Assembly: GCA_009767595.1 (NCBI GenBank) | Contig: VSDK01011715.1 | Coordinates: 375,098 to 439,097 of the forward strand | Length of the DNA stretch: 64,000 nt | Source: Symbiodinium kawagutii | Taxonomy: Eukaryota > Sar > Dinophyceae > Suessiales > Symbiodiniaceae | Direction: 5' to 3' | Shown: positions 14,104-29,300 of the stretch, in pieces | Layout: every line of letters starts with the position of its first letter | Numbering within the stretch: position 1 is the first letter of the stretch | Position numbers and translations under genes: made by a program | Notes under the pieces: generated by a model | The model's database searches: none | The model's input: only the letters and a program-made list of their open reading frames with translations | Told to the model about the DNA's origin: nothing

Positions 14104-17100
14104 CGATAGGAAATGCGATTTATTGACAAGTATACAACATAGTTTTGACAACATGCTATGTTTAACATAGTCTATCCGACTACGGTATGCAAAGCATTCA
14201 TAATCATAGTCATAGGTAGGCATATGTAGTTTTATTTTTTTATCTATTTATTGAAATATATCTATATATATATATATATATATCCCATTCATATACACAT
14301 AGTCCTATACTTAGTACTGGTTTCACAAGATCTAAGATGCATTTTGTGTCCAAGTCTGCCGTCCAAGCGACCGTTCCTTTGGTGGCCGCCATGCCGACTT
14401 CGCGCCAGGGGCCCCATTGCACCGCCACAACCGTCTCGCCCAGGGCCTGGTGACAGGTCCAGGGGATATGACTGACCGATGACCCGTAGCAACGTGCCAA
14501 TGTGTACAGATCTGTTTATTCATGTATTCGTCTGTTTAAAACGAACAGATCTATGTGTCTATGTGTATGTATTTATCTGTTGATTCATCTATTTATCTAT
14601 TTATCTATTATATTCGTTATATTTATCTATTTATGGACGTGAATTTCTCTTTCTCTAGCGTTGCAAACCCGCCCACTGGGGGCTCCATGGATCCCAACAT
14701 ACAGCGGGCAGCGGGATCGATCAACAAAGACCTGAGACTGCTCGATGTTCCCAGCCTTCCAGTATCGCGCATGCGCATCCAGTGCCATGTTGGCTGCTGA
14801 ATAGTTGCCCTGCCCAGGCGAACCTGAAATTGAGCAAGCTGAAAACAATCCAATCCCTCATTTCAGGCCTGGAAATTTCACTTGAAACATGGTGCACCAG
14901 CGACATGGCAGGGTTTACCCCTAAAGAAAAGACATGCTTAGCCCCCAAAAGAACACCAAACACAACCAGCTTCACAGCTTTTAGAACGCCACCCGCCAGC
15001 GCCCAAGCGACCCAAGAGCGCGGAGGTGGAGGAGAAGAGCACCGAGAAATCCAAAGCGCCAGACCTCTGGAGGCAGAGCCTCAAGTGTCGAGCACCAAAG
15101 ACCTGGACGAAGGAAGTCGCTGCCGCTGCAGATGGGCCGTGGTTTCGGTGGGTGAACGAGTGGGTAGTAGTGGGTAGTAGTGGGTTGGTGGGTAGTACCA
15201 GTACTTATAGTTGCTGAATGAATGGGTAGTGGATTTGGACTAGTTGTTAGTTTTGAGCTGTCGTTGTGGATTGGGGGTGGATTTTTTAGTGGTGGGTCAT
15301 AGTTGCTAAATCATTTATAGTGATTGAGTGCTTTGTCCCAGTAGATCGCGGAAATGGATTCATAATGATTCACTGTACTTAGGTGTTCCCATTGGCAAAC
15401 TAAGACCAGAACATCAAGCAGTGCTTAATTTCTGTTTGGTTAGTGGTTAATGAATGGTTTGTAGTTGAGGATAGCTCATGGGGAATGGCTAATCACGACT
15501 GGTATATTGGCACAGTCAATGGTGAATGGCTACCAATACCATGGGTGGACAAACAAATCAAACTTCAACAGCTACCTGCTGGGGTTAGATCTTTTTGTCC
15601 AGTCAACCCTTTGAAGGTGTGGAGGGGGGATTGTGTGCTACGGTCAGGCTTCGATTTCATCGTCCACCTAGGGTATGTTTATTGGCCTCAGATGTTTTCA
15701 TTCATGAGAGGTGGTCTATAAACGATGAGCAGCGCCTTGGCTGGTTTGGCTTGTCAAAATGACCATAGTTAGGGATGGTCGGAGGTACCGCCATTGATGG
15801 ATAAGTCCATATGGGTAGTGCTTTTAGATTGTCACAAGGTAACTATGATTAACCGTCGTGAATCATGAATCATGGAGCTTGATTGAACAACATTCAGGCT
15901 CCAACATGCTCCAACGATTTCAGATTTGGATCCCGATGATGCCACCCACGACCCGCACCTTTGCGCCGTAAGCTTTCTCCAAGTGCCTGTAGCGCCGCCG
16001 GGGCTGCCATGGTTAATGGTTGATCTTCCAATGGTTGGTTAGCAGTTGGTCTGTTAGCATCAGAGTTGGGGACACAGCTTGATCTGGGATCGTTCACTCT
16101 CCCAGCAATCATTGGCTTTCCGCTCAACTGCTCGATCATTTGGTCTCAGATTCGCCCCATGTGGGTCCAGCTCGCCATGGTGGGTCCGCTGGCGGCCCCA
16201 CGTGCACTGCTCATCACTGGGTAACCAACTGCTCGCAGTTGCGGGGAGCCCAGGCCTTCGCGTGAGCTTGGGCAGCGTGGCATCGTCCAGCACTGCCGCC
16301 AGATGGATGAGGCCCTTCACAGGCATCTTCTTCGATGAGTCCAAACTGAGAGCCATCTCCTAGAGCTGCGATTGGTGCCACAGTTGTTGAGCGATCCCGT
16401 TGCAGATCTTCATGGGTGCAGTGTTTCAAGCCGCAGGGGTTGGTTGTTTCTTTAATTCTGTAAAGCTATGATCATCTGAAATAGACATTGTATCAAATAC
16501 TGTTTGAAACACCTGGCTGATCTTCACACAAACTGGCCCATGAACATCAATCTGTGCCACGGTGTCTCCAGACGTCGATCCCAACCCATCCCTGACTCCC
16601 AAGGCTTGGGATGAAGTACCCCCGAGCCACAACGAGCTGTCCTGCACGTCGCTGAGGCTGGCCACGTCGCAGGCCTTCACTTGGAATTCCAAATCGAAGT
16701 CCTGCAACTTGTCCCACATGCTTTTCAAGTCGTCGCCTCAGTGACAGGCAAGCGCTTGGAACCATCAGTGGTTCATGGTGATTAGTGATTAGTTCCATTG
16801 TTGCTCCATAGTTGGTGGTCAGTTGCTGGGTATTCGATCGTTAGTGGATGGTTTACATTTGATCAAGGATAATCATGAGTAATTAACAAAGGTGCGATCC
16901 CAGGGTGAGTGAAAGGAATTCACAGACAGAACATGTCTTTTCAAAAATAGTGCACAGTTGTCCAACCCCATCCCCATTATTGATATTGCCAGCAGTGGTT
17001 CCTGCTATTGATATCCCCATCTGTACCAGGTCGCCGTTGACGACGATTCTTGATTTCCAAACAAATCATTGTTATTTGTTACATCCCCATTTACAGTTCG

Positions 17101-19251
17101 CTGATCTTACTGAAGACAGGAAACGAATTTAGCTGGTTAATCGGTATCCGACCGATTGAGACTAATCGAGCTACTGGATAACCATCCTACTTTCATCATC
17201 TTTTATCTACTTTCCACATCTTTCTGCATCTTTCCGCATCTCTCTGCTATATTCTGCTATAACCATCCTGGAGTAGATAGAATATCCCCCACATTCAGTA
17301 CTCAAACCGTTTTGCCCAGCTTGCGGATGGTCCAACTGAACATTCTACCCCAGGATGGCTATACCAATATTCAACGTACTATGACTGCATTAAGTCAACC
17401 TACTAAGAATATATCCAAGCCATCAAAATCCAACCCACTTTGAGTATATACGATCTACCAATATCCAACCCACTACCATTCTATCCAACCTGTGTTACCC
17501 ATCTGGCCATGGGTCAAAACCCTGTACCCCTAGTTCCCTTGTCATTCACCATTGTTTTTTCCCTATGAAATTGTTGGTGATTCTCCCCCATTAGTTGGTT
17601 GATTCATATTGACCCATAGCCATATGGTGGTTTCTCAAAATAGGGGTACCCCCAAATCGTCCATTATTAGTCATTTATAGTAATAAACCAACCATTTTTT
17701 GGGTCCCCTATTTTGAGAAACCACCATATCCAAACCTAAGACTGGTCCAAAAATTCGCCCAAGATCCACCTGGATGTGCCCAGGCCTGGCCCAAGCCCAG
17801 CCGCAGGTCGAGTGACCCACCACGCCGCGGCGTGACAGCAGCACGACCGACTTGGCGCCCTCCTCGGCCAACATCTTTGTCGTCACCTGGGCGCCAGGGA
17901 GACATCCCCGCTCGGACTCGAGTCGCACAAGGATGTTGTTGGGAGATCTGTGTGAAGCAACGATGCTTAGGTCATCACTCATGGATTTTCAATAACTATT
18001 AGTTAAGGATTTCACCCTAAACCCTTGAAGCAACTTGATAGTTATTGAAAATCCATTAGTGATGAACTGTCTCTATAAGAAAATTCAGAGATGATTGTTA
18101 TTGAATCTTATTTGCTGTACTTGTATGATGTGATGAAGATGATTGTTGTTGAACTTTTGAAGTATGTTATAGAGGTATCTATTTACAGCGTTATATTTGA
18201 GCATAGCAACGATAGGGACATACCAACAAGAACAAACTGTGGGTTTGATTCTATTGATTGCCTAGCTCTTGACCATGATGGGCCATACCTGCAAAAAATA
18301 CCGGGATGGGTCACAAACAGGCCATACCAAGGATACTGTTCATTTTGGGATGTGAACGGAAAGGTTGCCTCCTCGTGAAGTGACGACAGCCACGTAGGAA
18401 AGCCTCCATCTACAATGAAATCTTTGGGGGGTGAGCAATAAGCAACGCTGATAGACGGTGCTGCTTCGCTTCCAGATGCGTTTTCCGGAGAATCATAACG
18501 AGTATCTCGGTATCCCACATTATCAGCACATCCCAGTACTACCCGCTATAGACTCCGCAAATGTACCACAAATGCACTAGATTGTGGAATAAAACCCTCG
18601 TGGCGCAGAAAATATCACTGGTGAACCCAGCTATGCTTAGCCATCACCGTGACAAGCAAGCTGCTAGCGCTGGAAACCAATGTGTCCAATGTTTAGAGAT
18701 GACAAGATGATAAACCAATGGTCTCCCTGCTGAAGATGCCAAATGACTGGAACCACCAAGTGTTTGGTCCCTCCTACATTCAGCTCCTGATGTGGGAAGC
18801 CCACAACATGTTTGATCAACCATGACTGCTGCAGACGAGAAAACACAAATCGTCTGGGGTCAAATTGGGTGCGCTTTGTCGTGTGTCCACATTGATGACA
18901 ATACTTTAGATATCTCCTAAGAGATTCTCCTGTTGAGCTTCTGCAAATTCTTGAAAATGGTAATCTCCAACTAGATCAAAAGCTTTGGGGCATAGTTCTA
19001 ATGGCTTCTCAGCATTTTAGATGAGCCAAGGGAAACCACAAGGGACTGCTTTGGACACGCCAACCTCAGCTCATAGGTGGAAAACCAAATGCTACATTCA
19101 CATCTCCTGGAAAGGCCACCCAAGCTGCTTGTGTGATGTCAACAACTGGAATCTAAACGAATGCTGGAGGTGATTTCACCTGGAACCTAACTGGAAGATG
19201 TAGCAAGCCCCTGGATGATGTTAATCCCAACACCGCTATTGCAGGGGTTGG

Positions 19252-19282
<31 letters not shown>

Positions 19283-22200
19283 CTAGATAGATAGCTAGAT
19301 AGCTAGATAGCTAGATAGATAGATAGCTAGCTAGATAGATAGATAGATAGATACATATAGATACCTGGTCACCGGTCTTTCCAGAACCCCCAAAACCAGG
19401 CATCTATATACACAGCTTGTCCCTGTCATCGTTGGTCAACCCCTGCCATTGGGACATCCTCTGGCCATGTCACGAGTCCCAAAGCACCAACTCCACCGCT
19501 GAGCACGTAGCGGCCATCGTTCACCAGCTGCATGCGACTGGGCTGAGTCAGCACCACCTGAAGCGCGTCACAGATCTGGGACTGAGACCTGCAAGATGGA
19601 TCTTGGTTTCAGATGGTAGCTTCTTAGGGATCCTCATCCGATGTTAACCATTTGTAGTGATTGTATTGATAAACCATCCATTTTGAGGCTTCCCTAGTTT
19701 GAGAAGCAGCCAAATAGTTTGCAACATTTAAGGACAACAAAAACATACACAAAAACCATCAAAAACCCACAGCTATCCTCTCACACTCAGAATTCGGCAC
19801 ATTCGAAGTCGACCGCAGCCTGTCCTCCCAACACCTCGACCGCTTCAGGCCCACACCCCACGCGCACCTTGCCGATCTGCTGAGCGCGCTGCAAGTAGCG
19901 CATGGCATCGATTCCAGAGCTCAAACCTTCATAGCCTCGGCCGGATCTGAAGGATCTGAGGGGTTCCAGGCTGGGATAACACTGGACTGATGCCGATGTG
20001 AAACGCGCATTTGTGATGCGTGAGTCGATAGCAAATTCATCCAAAATTTCAGGTTCTACGAAAGCATCGCCATATTATGAGGGATCCTGTTTTACTTGGA
20101 TCTAACGGAGGAGCTGATGTGGTGTTGGCAGTCACCTTGACAACGTCAAGGCACTGTCGGTTGGCACGGGGATGTCAGTTGGATCGAAATCCCAACGTCG
20201 GGATGCGCAGCTGCCCGGACTTCAGCCTTTCTATGGTTCCAACCAGTAATCACGACCAAACATTTGCAAGCATGGCCAACAGGTATGAACCTTTGCCAGC
20301 CATTTTTATACATCAAGCGATGACAATCATCTCGACCATTATCAAGCGGTATGAACAACCACTAAGCATCAAGATCAAGCATTTTCAGCCATCAGTAGCC
20401 ACTGGTGACAATCGTTGACAATCATCAACCATCATCAACCACCCTCAACCATCATTGGCCAGTGTCGACCTCCCCAACCAGTATTAATTAAGCATTGTCT
20501 AGCCATTGTCAATTGTTCTTTAATCATCATTGACCAATGTCGACCATCATCAACGATCATCCACCATCATTGGCTATTGTCAACCATCTTCAACCATCAT
20601 TAATCACTTCTAACCAGCGCCGACCATCATCTGCTGTCATCAACACTGCCAACCAGCGTCGACCAGCATAAACTCATCCACAGTCATGATAAAATACTAA
20701 GCATGATGGACTGAGTTATGATGTTTGAATTCAGTACTATCCCACCCTGTAATAGTACGAGTATATTGCGAGTTATGAATCAACTACTATCACTTGTCAA
20801 CCATTCATGACTCTTCATTGCTCTAAATCTCCGGCGCCAAGTAGCAGGTGAGAGGCACCTCTTTCCACCAGCCCTGCTCGATCTGCGAGACCAACCTGGC
20901 GCGCGGGTTGAGCCCAAGCAGGGAATGCCTTCCTCAAGAGACTGGGGCGCGTCCATAGGTGTATCCGGTGTATCCCAAAAACCTGCTGAGTGTTGGCTAA
21001 AGTTGAACCTTTTGCGGGCGGGGTACACAATTGATGGGCATATTAAACTAAATATGTCCAAGCCATCAAATCGAATGTTACATTTGGAAATAGCAAGATA
21101 TTTGATGGTGGATATTTGAATGAGGAGCCTAGCTACATACAATGCTTGAAAGTGGTTGTCATCATGCCGATACTGCCACCCTTTCTCAGGGCTGTTCCGT
21201 GAGTCACTCTCTGCTAGCATTGTAGCTATCATTTACTGCAATCGCAGGATCTTGGCGAAAGCACGGAAAGCATGAGGATTAAATCAGGCTGATCAAAGTC
21301 CATGTCATTAAACCTTGTAAGGATTGGTTCCGACTTCAAATGTCGTTTTGGGGGATAGCTGGGGTACCTTCAAATATGGATATGCCCATATCTGACTAGC
21401 TTCACGGATTCCCAAAAAAACACCACGTAAAGCACGGGCCCCGCCACACCAAAAGGCCTTCTCATCAGCACATTGTAGCGTTCCGGCTGGTATTCCATGA
21501 CCCAATCCATGGCAATCTTCTCGTACTGCACATCCTTGATGCACAGAACATTTCCAAACGTCGAAAGGGTTATCCGAAACCAAGGTTGAAAGAAGCTTGG
21601 GCACAACTCAAAACTTGCAGGATGGAGGTCCGTAACGATAAGTAAAAGTTCAATCCTGGATCGGCTTTTGTAGGACTTCTGTGATCCTCCGCAAAACGTC
21701 CGAACATCCTTAGCCTCAAAAGTTAGCGATTGTCGGTTGAAATACATTTCAAGAAATGCATGTTTGTACACATAAACATGTAATGAGACTTATTCACCAA
21801 ACGGCCATACACATGGTTGTTCCAGAGTCAGGCTCCAGTAGCCTCATCGGCCACTTGTCACACAGCTCAACGGCTTTGCATCAGCCGAGTTTCAGGTCGT
21901 TCCTGTCGCATTTGTTCGTGAGTCCAGATCAGGCGTTTGCCTCGCGCGCTGCAGATGTAGCTAGCCATGTGGGTGCACTAGTAGAGTCATGCTGGGCAGC
22001 CCATGGTGGTAAACCCTGAGCTAAGGGTGGACGGTGTTTCAGGGTATCAAGATGCAAGCCACTGTTACCAAAACATGCAGGCCTTCTTGGGGGCAATCAC
22101 GTGATTTGGGAGGCTTCCAAGTCCAACACATCCCCATTCACAAGCGTGGCCTAAAGATCTGATATGGGAAGATGGAAGGATAAAATCATAGCAAAAACGT

Positions 22201-25200
22201 TGGATGTCAGCGGTAGACCTTTAACCTGGAGCCAAACCCACGTGGTTGTGATTCGAATGGTGATATCTTTTGTCTTGACCGGTCAACCAAAAGCATATAT
22301 GTGTGTTGCAGGTTTGCCAGCGACTCTTTGGAATTTCATAAATTCAACAAAGAAGCTGATATAACCAGTCAGCATGATGCATTAATACAGGAACACAAAA
22401 AGTCAGATTTTCAGCATTGCTGCACAAAACCACAGAAATGCAGTCACAATGATAATTACCACAAGGTAGATAAAAGTGCAAGTCTGGGTGAATCCTCCAA
22501 GATGATCTGAGTGTAGCCTTGACATCTCCAGAGCAGGTCACCGCCCCCGGAAGTGGAGGACCTGCCCCGGGTTGAGCCCTGTGACTTGGATGCCGAGCGG
22601 CCAATCTCCATGAACCTGCCGCCCTTGCGCAAGAAGCCCAAGGACTTGGGGATGTAGTCGTCGTGGCTCAAGCTGTTCAGCACCACCTAAGAGATCAGCA
22701 GGTGGGCAACCCATGGTGACAGCAACTGGCGGATTTATATTGGGATTGGGAATGGTTGATCACTGGTTGGTTAGTGGTTGGTAAAGGGTCGGTTGATTCA
22801 TGGTTGATGAAAAGAGCAAAAACTAGGACTGGGAAAAGAAACTGAAACACAGGTTTCACATGACTGATGGTCAGTGATGGTGAACAATCGTCGCTGACGG
22901 GGGATGTCACTGGCCTTGCTGCCAAGACGCGTCAATGCCGCCCACAGCGTCAGCACCATCTTCCTTCATGAAGCGGATCATGTCTTCTTCAAACGCCTGA
23001 GGCAGAAACTCGTACTGCCCTAGACGGGCTCGGTCAAATGGTTTCATGGACCCTCTGTGGTGGATCCGAATCAGTGGATCCCAAGTTCAAGCAACATCCC
23101 AAATAGGATGTTCTACCCAGAAAATCACCTACAGGATCCTGAAGATATGACATGATATCAGCATCCTGACCAAAGTAGCTTGAATGGTACACTTCGAGCT
23201 CATGCGGACATGGAACAAACTCCTGTGCCCGCAAGGGGCGCAATAATTTGTCATGATACAGGTCCAGTAGGTACCCTCTGGTAAACAAAGATGGCAATTG
23301 CAAATCCACCATTTTGTTAGGAAAACCCAGGGAAAGCTATGTTGGTTCACCAAAAGGTAAATCAACCAAAAACTTGATCCTGACTCCTGGACTCAAGATT
23401 GGAATCGCATTCAGAAGCACTTGATTTGGCAGCAGTAGCCACTCTACCAGCAGCAAGCATCAGCTAGAATTCAAAACATCAGTTTGTGTATCGCGAAACG
23501 GTTTGTCTTCATCACGGCCATCCCAAGCCCGCAGCCCTGCCACACGTCTACCTCGGAACCACCATAACCATAAATCTTCAGCCAAGGGACCTATTAAATC
23601 TTCATAAATCCCTATAATCATTAGCTGAGAGGTAACCATTTCAACTTCTCAGCTACATCGGCCCCTGTCACAGCTACATAGGCCCCTGTCAGCTGACCTT
23701 GGCATCGCGGCTGCTGGTGATGTACTTCACCCCCATGTCGCGCAGGTGCTGCACTTTGCCCGGGCTACCAGCAGTGGCAAAGATCGTGGCACCCACCCGC
23801 TGGGCAAACTGCACGGCCACCAAACCCACACCGCCAGTGGCTGCGTGGATCAGCACGCGCTCACCCTTCCTGGTGGCGTCAGGGGGGAAGCTATGGAGAA
23901 AGCTGGTGAAGAAAGTCATGTGGCAAGCCATGCGAAACAGGCAAACGACCAGCGCTGTTGGGGAGCCGCAATGGTACCGACTTGATCCAAAAAAAACCTG
24001 AACAATGTTGCACGAAAATGTTCGAAGAAAACCAGGAGTAAGCCATAGTAAGACCATTTTTCGCCCAGAAATGCCACGGTCAGTCATCAGTTCCATCCAG
24101 GTCGGGTCCACGTGTGGCTCCAACCTGACACGGCAGCCAGGGCACTTCAAAGGCGCCAGCTCTTGGAAGGCCTCCTCGGTGGTGGCGAAGGTCACCGACC
24201 ATGCGGCCATCTGCTCGAAGGACCACTGGGAAGGCTTCGGGGCCAACAGCAGAGCTTCGGTGCAGGCGTAGGTCTGTAGGCAGCCCCAAGCAATGCCTAG
24301 GTCGGCCCCGGGAGGCTGCAAGGGTGGTGGAAGTGGTGGGATCAGAGCTTGGGACTTTGGGTTGTTGGCACTGAAGGCCCTGGCGCACTCTACAGAGAAT
24401 GCTTCCTTTCACTGAGAATCTTCGGGATGGCAAGTGGCATCCAACTTGACATGGCAAAACCCGAGATGCACGATGTTTGAAGTAAGCTAGCGCAGTTGGT
24501 TCCAACATAAACTGGTGGCAAAGTAACAAGGTATCTTTCATCCATATCCAGCCACAAGAAATACGCTGGTCCTGAAGTTTGTGCCATTGAGGTGTGGCTT
24601 CAAGATGCTTGAAGTGTCCATTTGTTCCCAGAAGTACCCCAAAACTCATTAAAACATTTTTCATCTCACATATTGAAGTCAACCCAAGGGGGAGGTGGAT
24701 ATAGGTGGATGACATCTGCCGTATTATGCTATGCATGGTGTACGCAGAAAACTCTGTCGGTTGCCAAATTATCCGTTGTTTGTGAATGCCATCAGTACCA
24801 ACCATGATCCACAAATATTAAAAACTAAGCATGACTATCGGTGAACAACCACTATAAGCACTCCTGACCCTTATTTGCCTGTGTTATTAACCATCATTCC
24901 TTTAAACCACTATTCATGATTGTTGTTGAGCATGATTAATCATTGTCATATTAGTCATCATTATCATATTAGTCCTTATAAACCATTATTGATCATGAAC
25001 CATCTTAGCCGATGGTGGCTAACCATTCAACAGGGTTAAACATGCTATTTGAATCATTGTTATAAACTATGAATCATTGTTATTATGAACCATGTTTAAT
25101 CATTGCTATTTGACCAATTACAATAATTATCAATCATAATCAACTCCATGTTCTTGGGATGACAAGCTCCTCGTCAACCTCGCCACGCCAAGGTGCCAAA

Positions 25201-26258
25201 GACATCATGTCCAGGTCGCAGCTGTGCAACCTCCTTCTCGCCGAAGACTGAGCACACGGTGCCCGCGCAGTCGCCACCCGGGTTGCCGGGGTCGCCAGGG
25301 TACCTGCACTGGCAACGCCGATACGAATCGCCAAGCAGTAGGATGTAATAGGAACAAGACGTGGCATTCTGAGAAAATTGAAAATATATGGAAAGATATT
25401 GCTTCGAAGATGCTGAGTAAAGTTGGTTTCAAACCAGGTTTAGCAGCGGTTACGGTAGATATCACAGTGTCTGATAGTGTCTCTAACAGCCCCAAAAAAT
25501 GCACTCCCAAAGAGATGGTTAACAAGCCATTATAATTGGTGGAGATCATTGGTTCTTAAGCGCAATGAAACCCAACCTTTGTTGAGTCAACAACCCGGGT
25601 AGCACAAGCAGCGCCACAACAGAGCCCACTGGAGCATTGGTCACATGCCCATGACGTTCAGCACATCCCGGAAGTTCAAACCAATGGCGCGGATGCGCAC
25701 TTCCACCTAGAGTGCAGACTGGTCATCTGCCCCAGTTGATCCGCGGAGGCAGCAATTTGCACCAGGTATACAACAAAGATTTACAAAGACCAGCCCTTTG
25801 AGACTGGTGAATGTTTGGTACATGCATATGTTTGCCATGTTTCTGGTGATACTTGGCCTGTAGATCTTAAGTTCGCACAAAGTTCTCTGGGGTGTCAAGC
25901 CTCGTGCCTGGGAGAAGTTCAATCTTTGGAGATCAATACCACGGTGTCCTTGAAAGCTTGTACATGTATGTATATACAAAAATGCCAATGCCTATACATT
26001 TACATATATGTTTTTTCCGCAAATCAAAGATTATGTGTTATCTTTATTTGTATCTCACACATGCATCTGCGGGAGCAGGAGTGAATCGGATCCCCTGCAG
26101 ATCGCCGCAGGCACCTGCCCAGGTCCAGGTTGTGGTCGCACGGTCTGAGGCACGGGTCTCAAGTTGGACAAGCTGCCGCGCGAGGACATCTGCAATCCTC
26201 GGCGGAGAGAGGAACAGGTGGAACCCGGCGCTCAGGTATCATGTAGCATGGTTGATGG

Positions 26259-26344
<86 letters not shown>

Positions 26345-29300
26345 TCACGGACGTTTCACGGGGGTGCAAAGATTTAGAATCGCAGCGGTATGGGTTGATC
26401 GACCATGGGGAAATATTGCCAGGCCCTCCTACCTTAACACATACCCGTAAGAGCAATGGCTCAACTGATAAGACCACAGAATAGGTGTTCATACCAAACA
26501 CCACCAAAAAAGGGTAGGTGAGGGTCTCAACACAAACTACTTCGCTCGCTCTTGAGATGCTTACGGATACAGGGGGTTGAGCGGCAGCCATGCTACAACT
26601 TTCTGGTTCCACCACTATTGACCATTCTTTTTCCTTTCATCCCCCATTATTGCTGGTAAATATTGACCCATGGCCCATAGCCATTTCAATGCCAAGAGTC
26701 TCATGGGCTTTCGCACTTGCACCGGGCTGCGTGAGAGACGCGACACCTGGGACGCTGGAACCGCTTTCGACTCGTTCACTTGGGGCCCAAGTGATGCCTT
26801 CAACCAAAGCACACTTGGCTATTGTTCACAGCGTAGTGTCAATATACTACAGGTTTTTTCAACAATGAATTGCCGCTTCAAGCATGGAGAAGGAGCAACA
26901 GATTCTGATACAGTATTCTGCATTGGGATGGGTCAGTTGCATGTGCTTCGGAATCATTTGGCAAAATGAGAAGATTGCCAGGCTCCGTTTACAGAAGCTG
27001 TGAACATCAACTAAGAGTACACCTTCCTCTAGCTTCTTTCAGATGAGTCAGATCTACAAAGGGCTAGTTTTGACCTATCTTGGACTCTCCAGAATCTCAT
27101 AGCGGCAGCATCTAAAGTATAAAGTGATACACAATGATACACCCAATTTTTCCTCATAGATGGCAGGATGATAATGGGCCATATGATTATACTGGTATAT
27201 GAATATGTGCATATATGGGTGTTTGTCAAATTTATTCAAATGTGGGGACCCCTCAAATCACCCATTGATCGTCTAAAAGAAGCTATTTGGGGATGATGTG
27301 GCGGGTCCCCTGTCACATCACCAGCCCACGGAACAGCGGTGCCCCGCCTTGAACTGTTCCTCCCGAAGAGCCAGTTCGGTCTCTGCTGCACCAGCGCCCA
27401 TACCCATCAGGGTTGCAAGGCTTTCAACCATGGCCTCAAAGGTGAATCCAGCAAAGAATCATTGATCCCAAGAAATGGTTGATGGGAAAATCTATAGGAA
27501 ACCCCTACAAGTGGTGGTTCAAACAAGGGAGTTTCCAGTAGATTTTCCCATCAACCAACCCGGTGAATGGCTTACGTTTATTGACAATATATTGCTGGTG
27601 GGAGAGTTCTTCCTTGAGGGAGCGGTACAGTAGCTCAGACATGAAACAGTGGGAATCTGGGAGATGCATGAAAATTTGTAGGATAATCTCAAGCTTCACA
27701 AATTAAAAGGTATGGTCTCTGTTCCAACCAGACCGCTGCCGCACAAAAAGGCCACGCAAACTCTTTCAAGCCAAACAACCACTTCTTGCAAGGCTAAAAA
27801 AATGAAATGGCAAAAGCCACTGCCCGTGTTGACACGGACCTCTGATGTGTTCCAGTGATCAAACCGTTGAATTCATAACCCCCCTGCCAGCATCATCCAG
27901 TAATTGGTCAGTCAGTTCTGTTTGTGCATCAAAAAATCATCGGCCACAACCAACAACTGACCTCCCCCCGTTTCCACCAGCCTTTGCGGAAGCGTCTGGC
28001 TGCAGATGTGGTGAATCCAAATCAAGGCATCGAAGTTTCATGGCGCGTTCCTCCATGCCTTGGTAAATAGCGAGCATCGGCAGGCACCAAGAAATGACCA
28101 ACAAATGTGTTCACGGGGCAGGGAACGAATTGATGGTTCCTTGAAACAAGAAAAGACATCAGGGCAGATCAATAATTGATGGTGTCATTGCAAAAAAGGA
28201 GAACCATCAAACTTACACTGTCCTTCTTGGAGACAAAACAGTAATTTGTTTGTATAGCCTATACTCTCTTTGTGGATACACCCATGCACCAACTGATAGT
28301 GAGATTCGATCGCGATCTACGATGTAGTACCAACTAATGGTAAAAATCTTTGGGGCAGAGGTAGTCGATGACCATTGCGAAGGTCGGTAGCTTAACGGGA
28401 AATTATTTCCGTGGGGTGGCCATCTGAGGCCCCCAATTGCACATTGGGCCCCCATATCACTGGCGTAGCTGAGTCATGACCCACACATGGGAAACCCACC
28501 TACGGAATTTCTGCACCCATTGGGAACCCTCAAGTCTCACTGAAATCTTCCAGCACTTCTTGACACGGCCAAGCTGCGAATGGTTCGAGCCAAGCCCCAC
28601 AGGCCAGCATGAAGGTAGCTTCCAGGTCCGCTGGGATGGTCCTGGCAAACGCCAGCCATGTATGTATGTGTACACACACACCCACATACAGAGGAGACCA
28701 TACGAGACCGTTCATGTCTACACATATGCATCTATGATCATATATATGTGCACATGCATCGGATACAGATTCATATTCGTACGTGTATGAGCGCATCACT
28801 GGTTATTCATAAATGAGCACATATGTTACAGACATGCGTACGTATGTTCCAGAGGACATGTATGTGTCAATGTACGTATGCATGCATATACCAATGTCCA
28901 TGTTGCAGTAAATGTATACACCTACAAATACACAAATAGACAAATATGTACCTGTAATCATATGTATGCACACAAATAATTGCATATGCACAGGTATCTC
29001 ATCATTTCTCCAGGATTTATCTTTCGCCATGTGGGAATCCCACTTCCAACTCGGGGACCGCACAGAGTCGACAATCCACCGGAGAAACTTCCCACAACGC
29101 TGGAGCGTCCTGTGTAGCGCATGTCACATAGGCCATCTGTGGACAATCTTCACCTGAGATACGCATGAAGGCAGGTGCCGAAGGCAGCCGAAGTGGACCT
29201 GGATCCCATGTCAGTCTTTCAATGCTCAAGTAGCTATCCAACAAAGATTTATGAGTACAGTCGCAGACAGGAAGCACATAAAAGCGTGGCAATGATGTAG

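Noticed and set aside
13875-14223. Poly-Met/Asp/Ser/His frames
   Set aside because: Translation of the (ATG)n array; no flanking domain. The same applies to 25892-26615 and 35029-35605.
24080-24814. 244-residue minus-strand open frame
   Set aside because: Overlaps the ER exon 24146-24296 in a different frame and reads through intron sequence.
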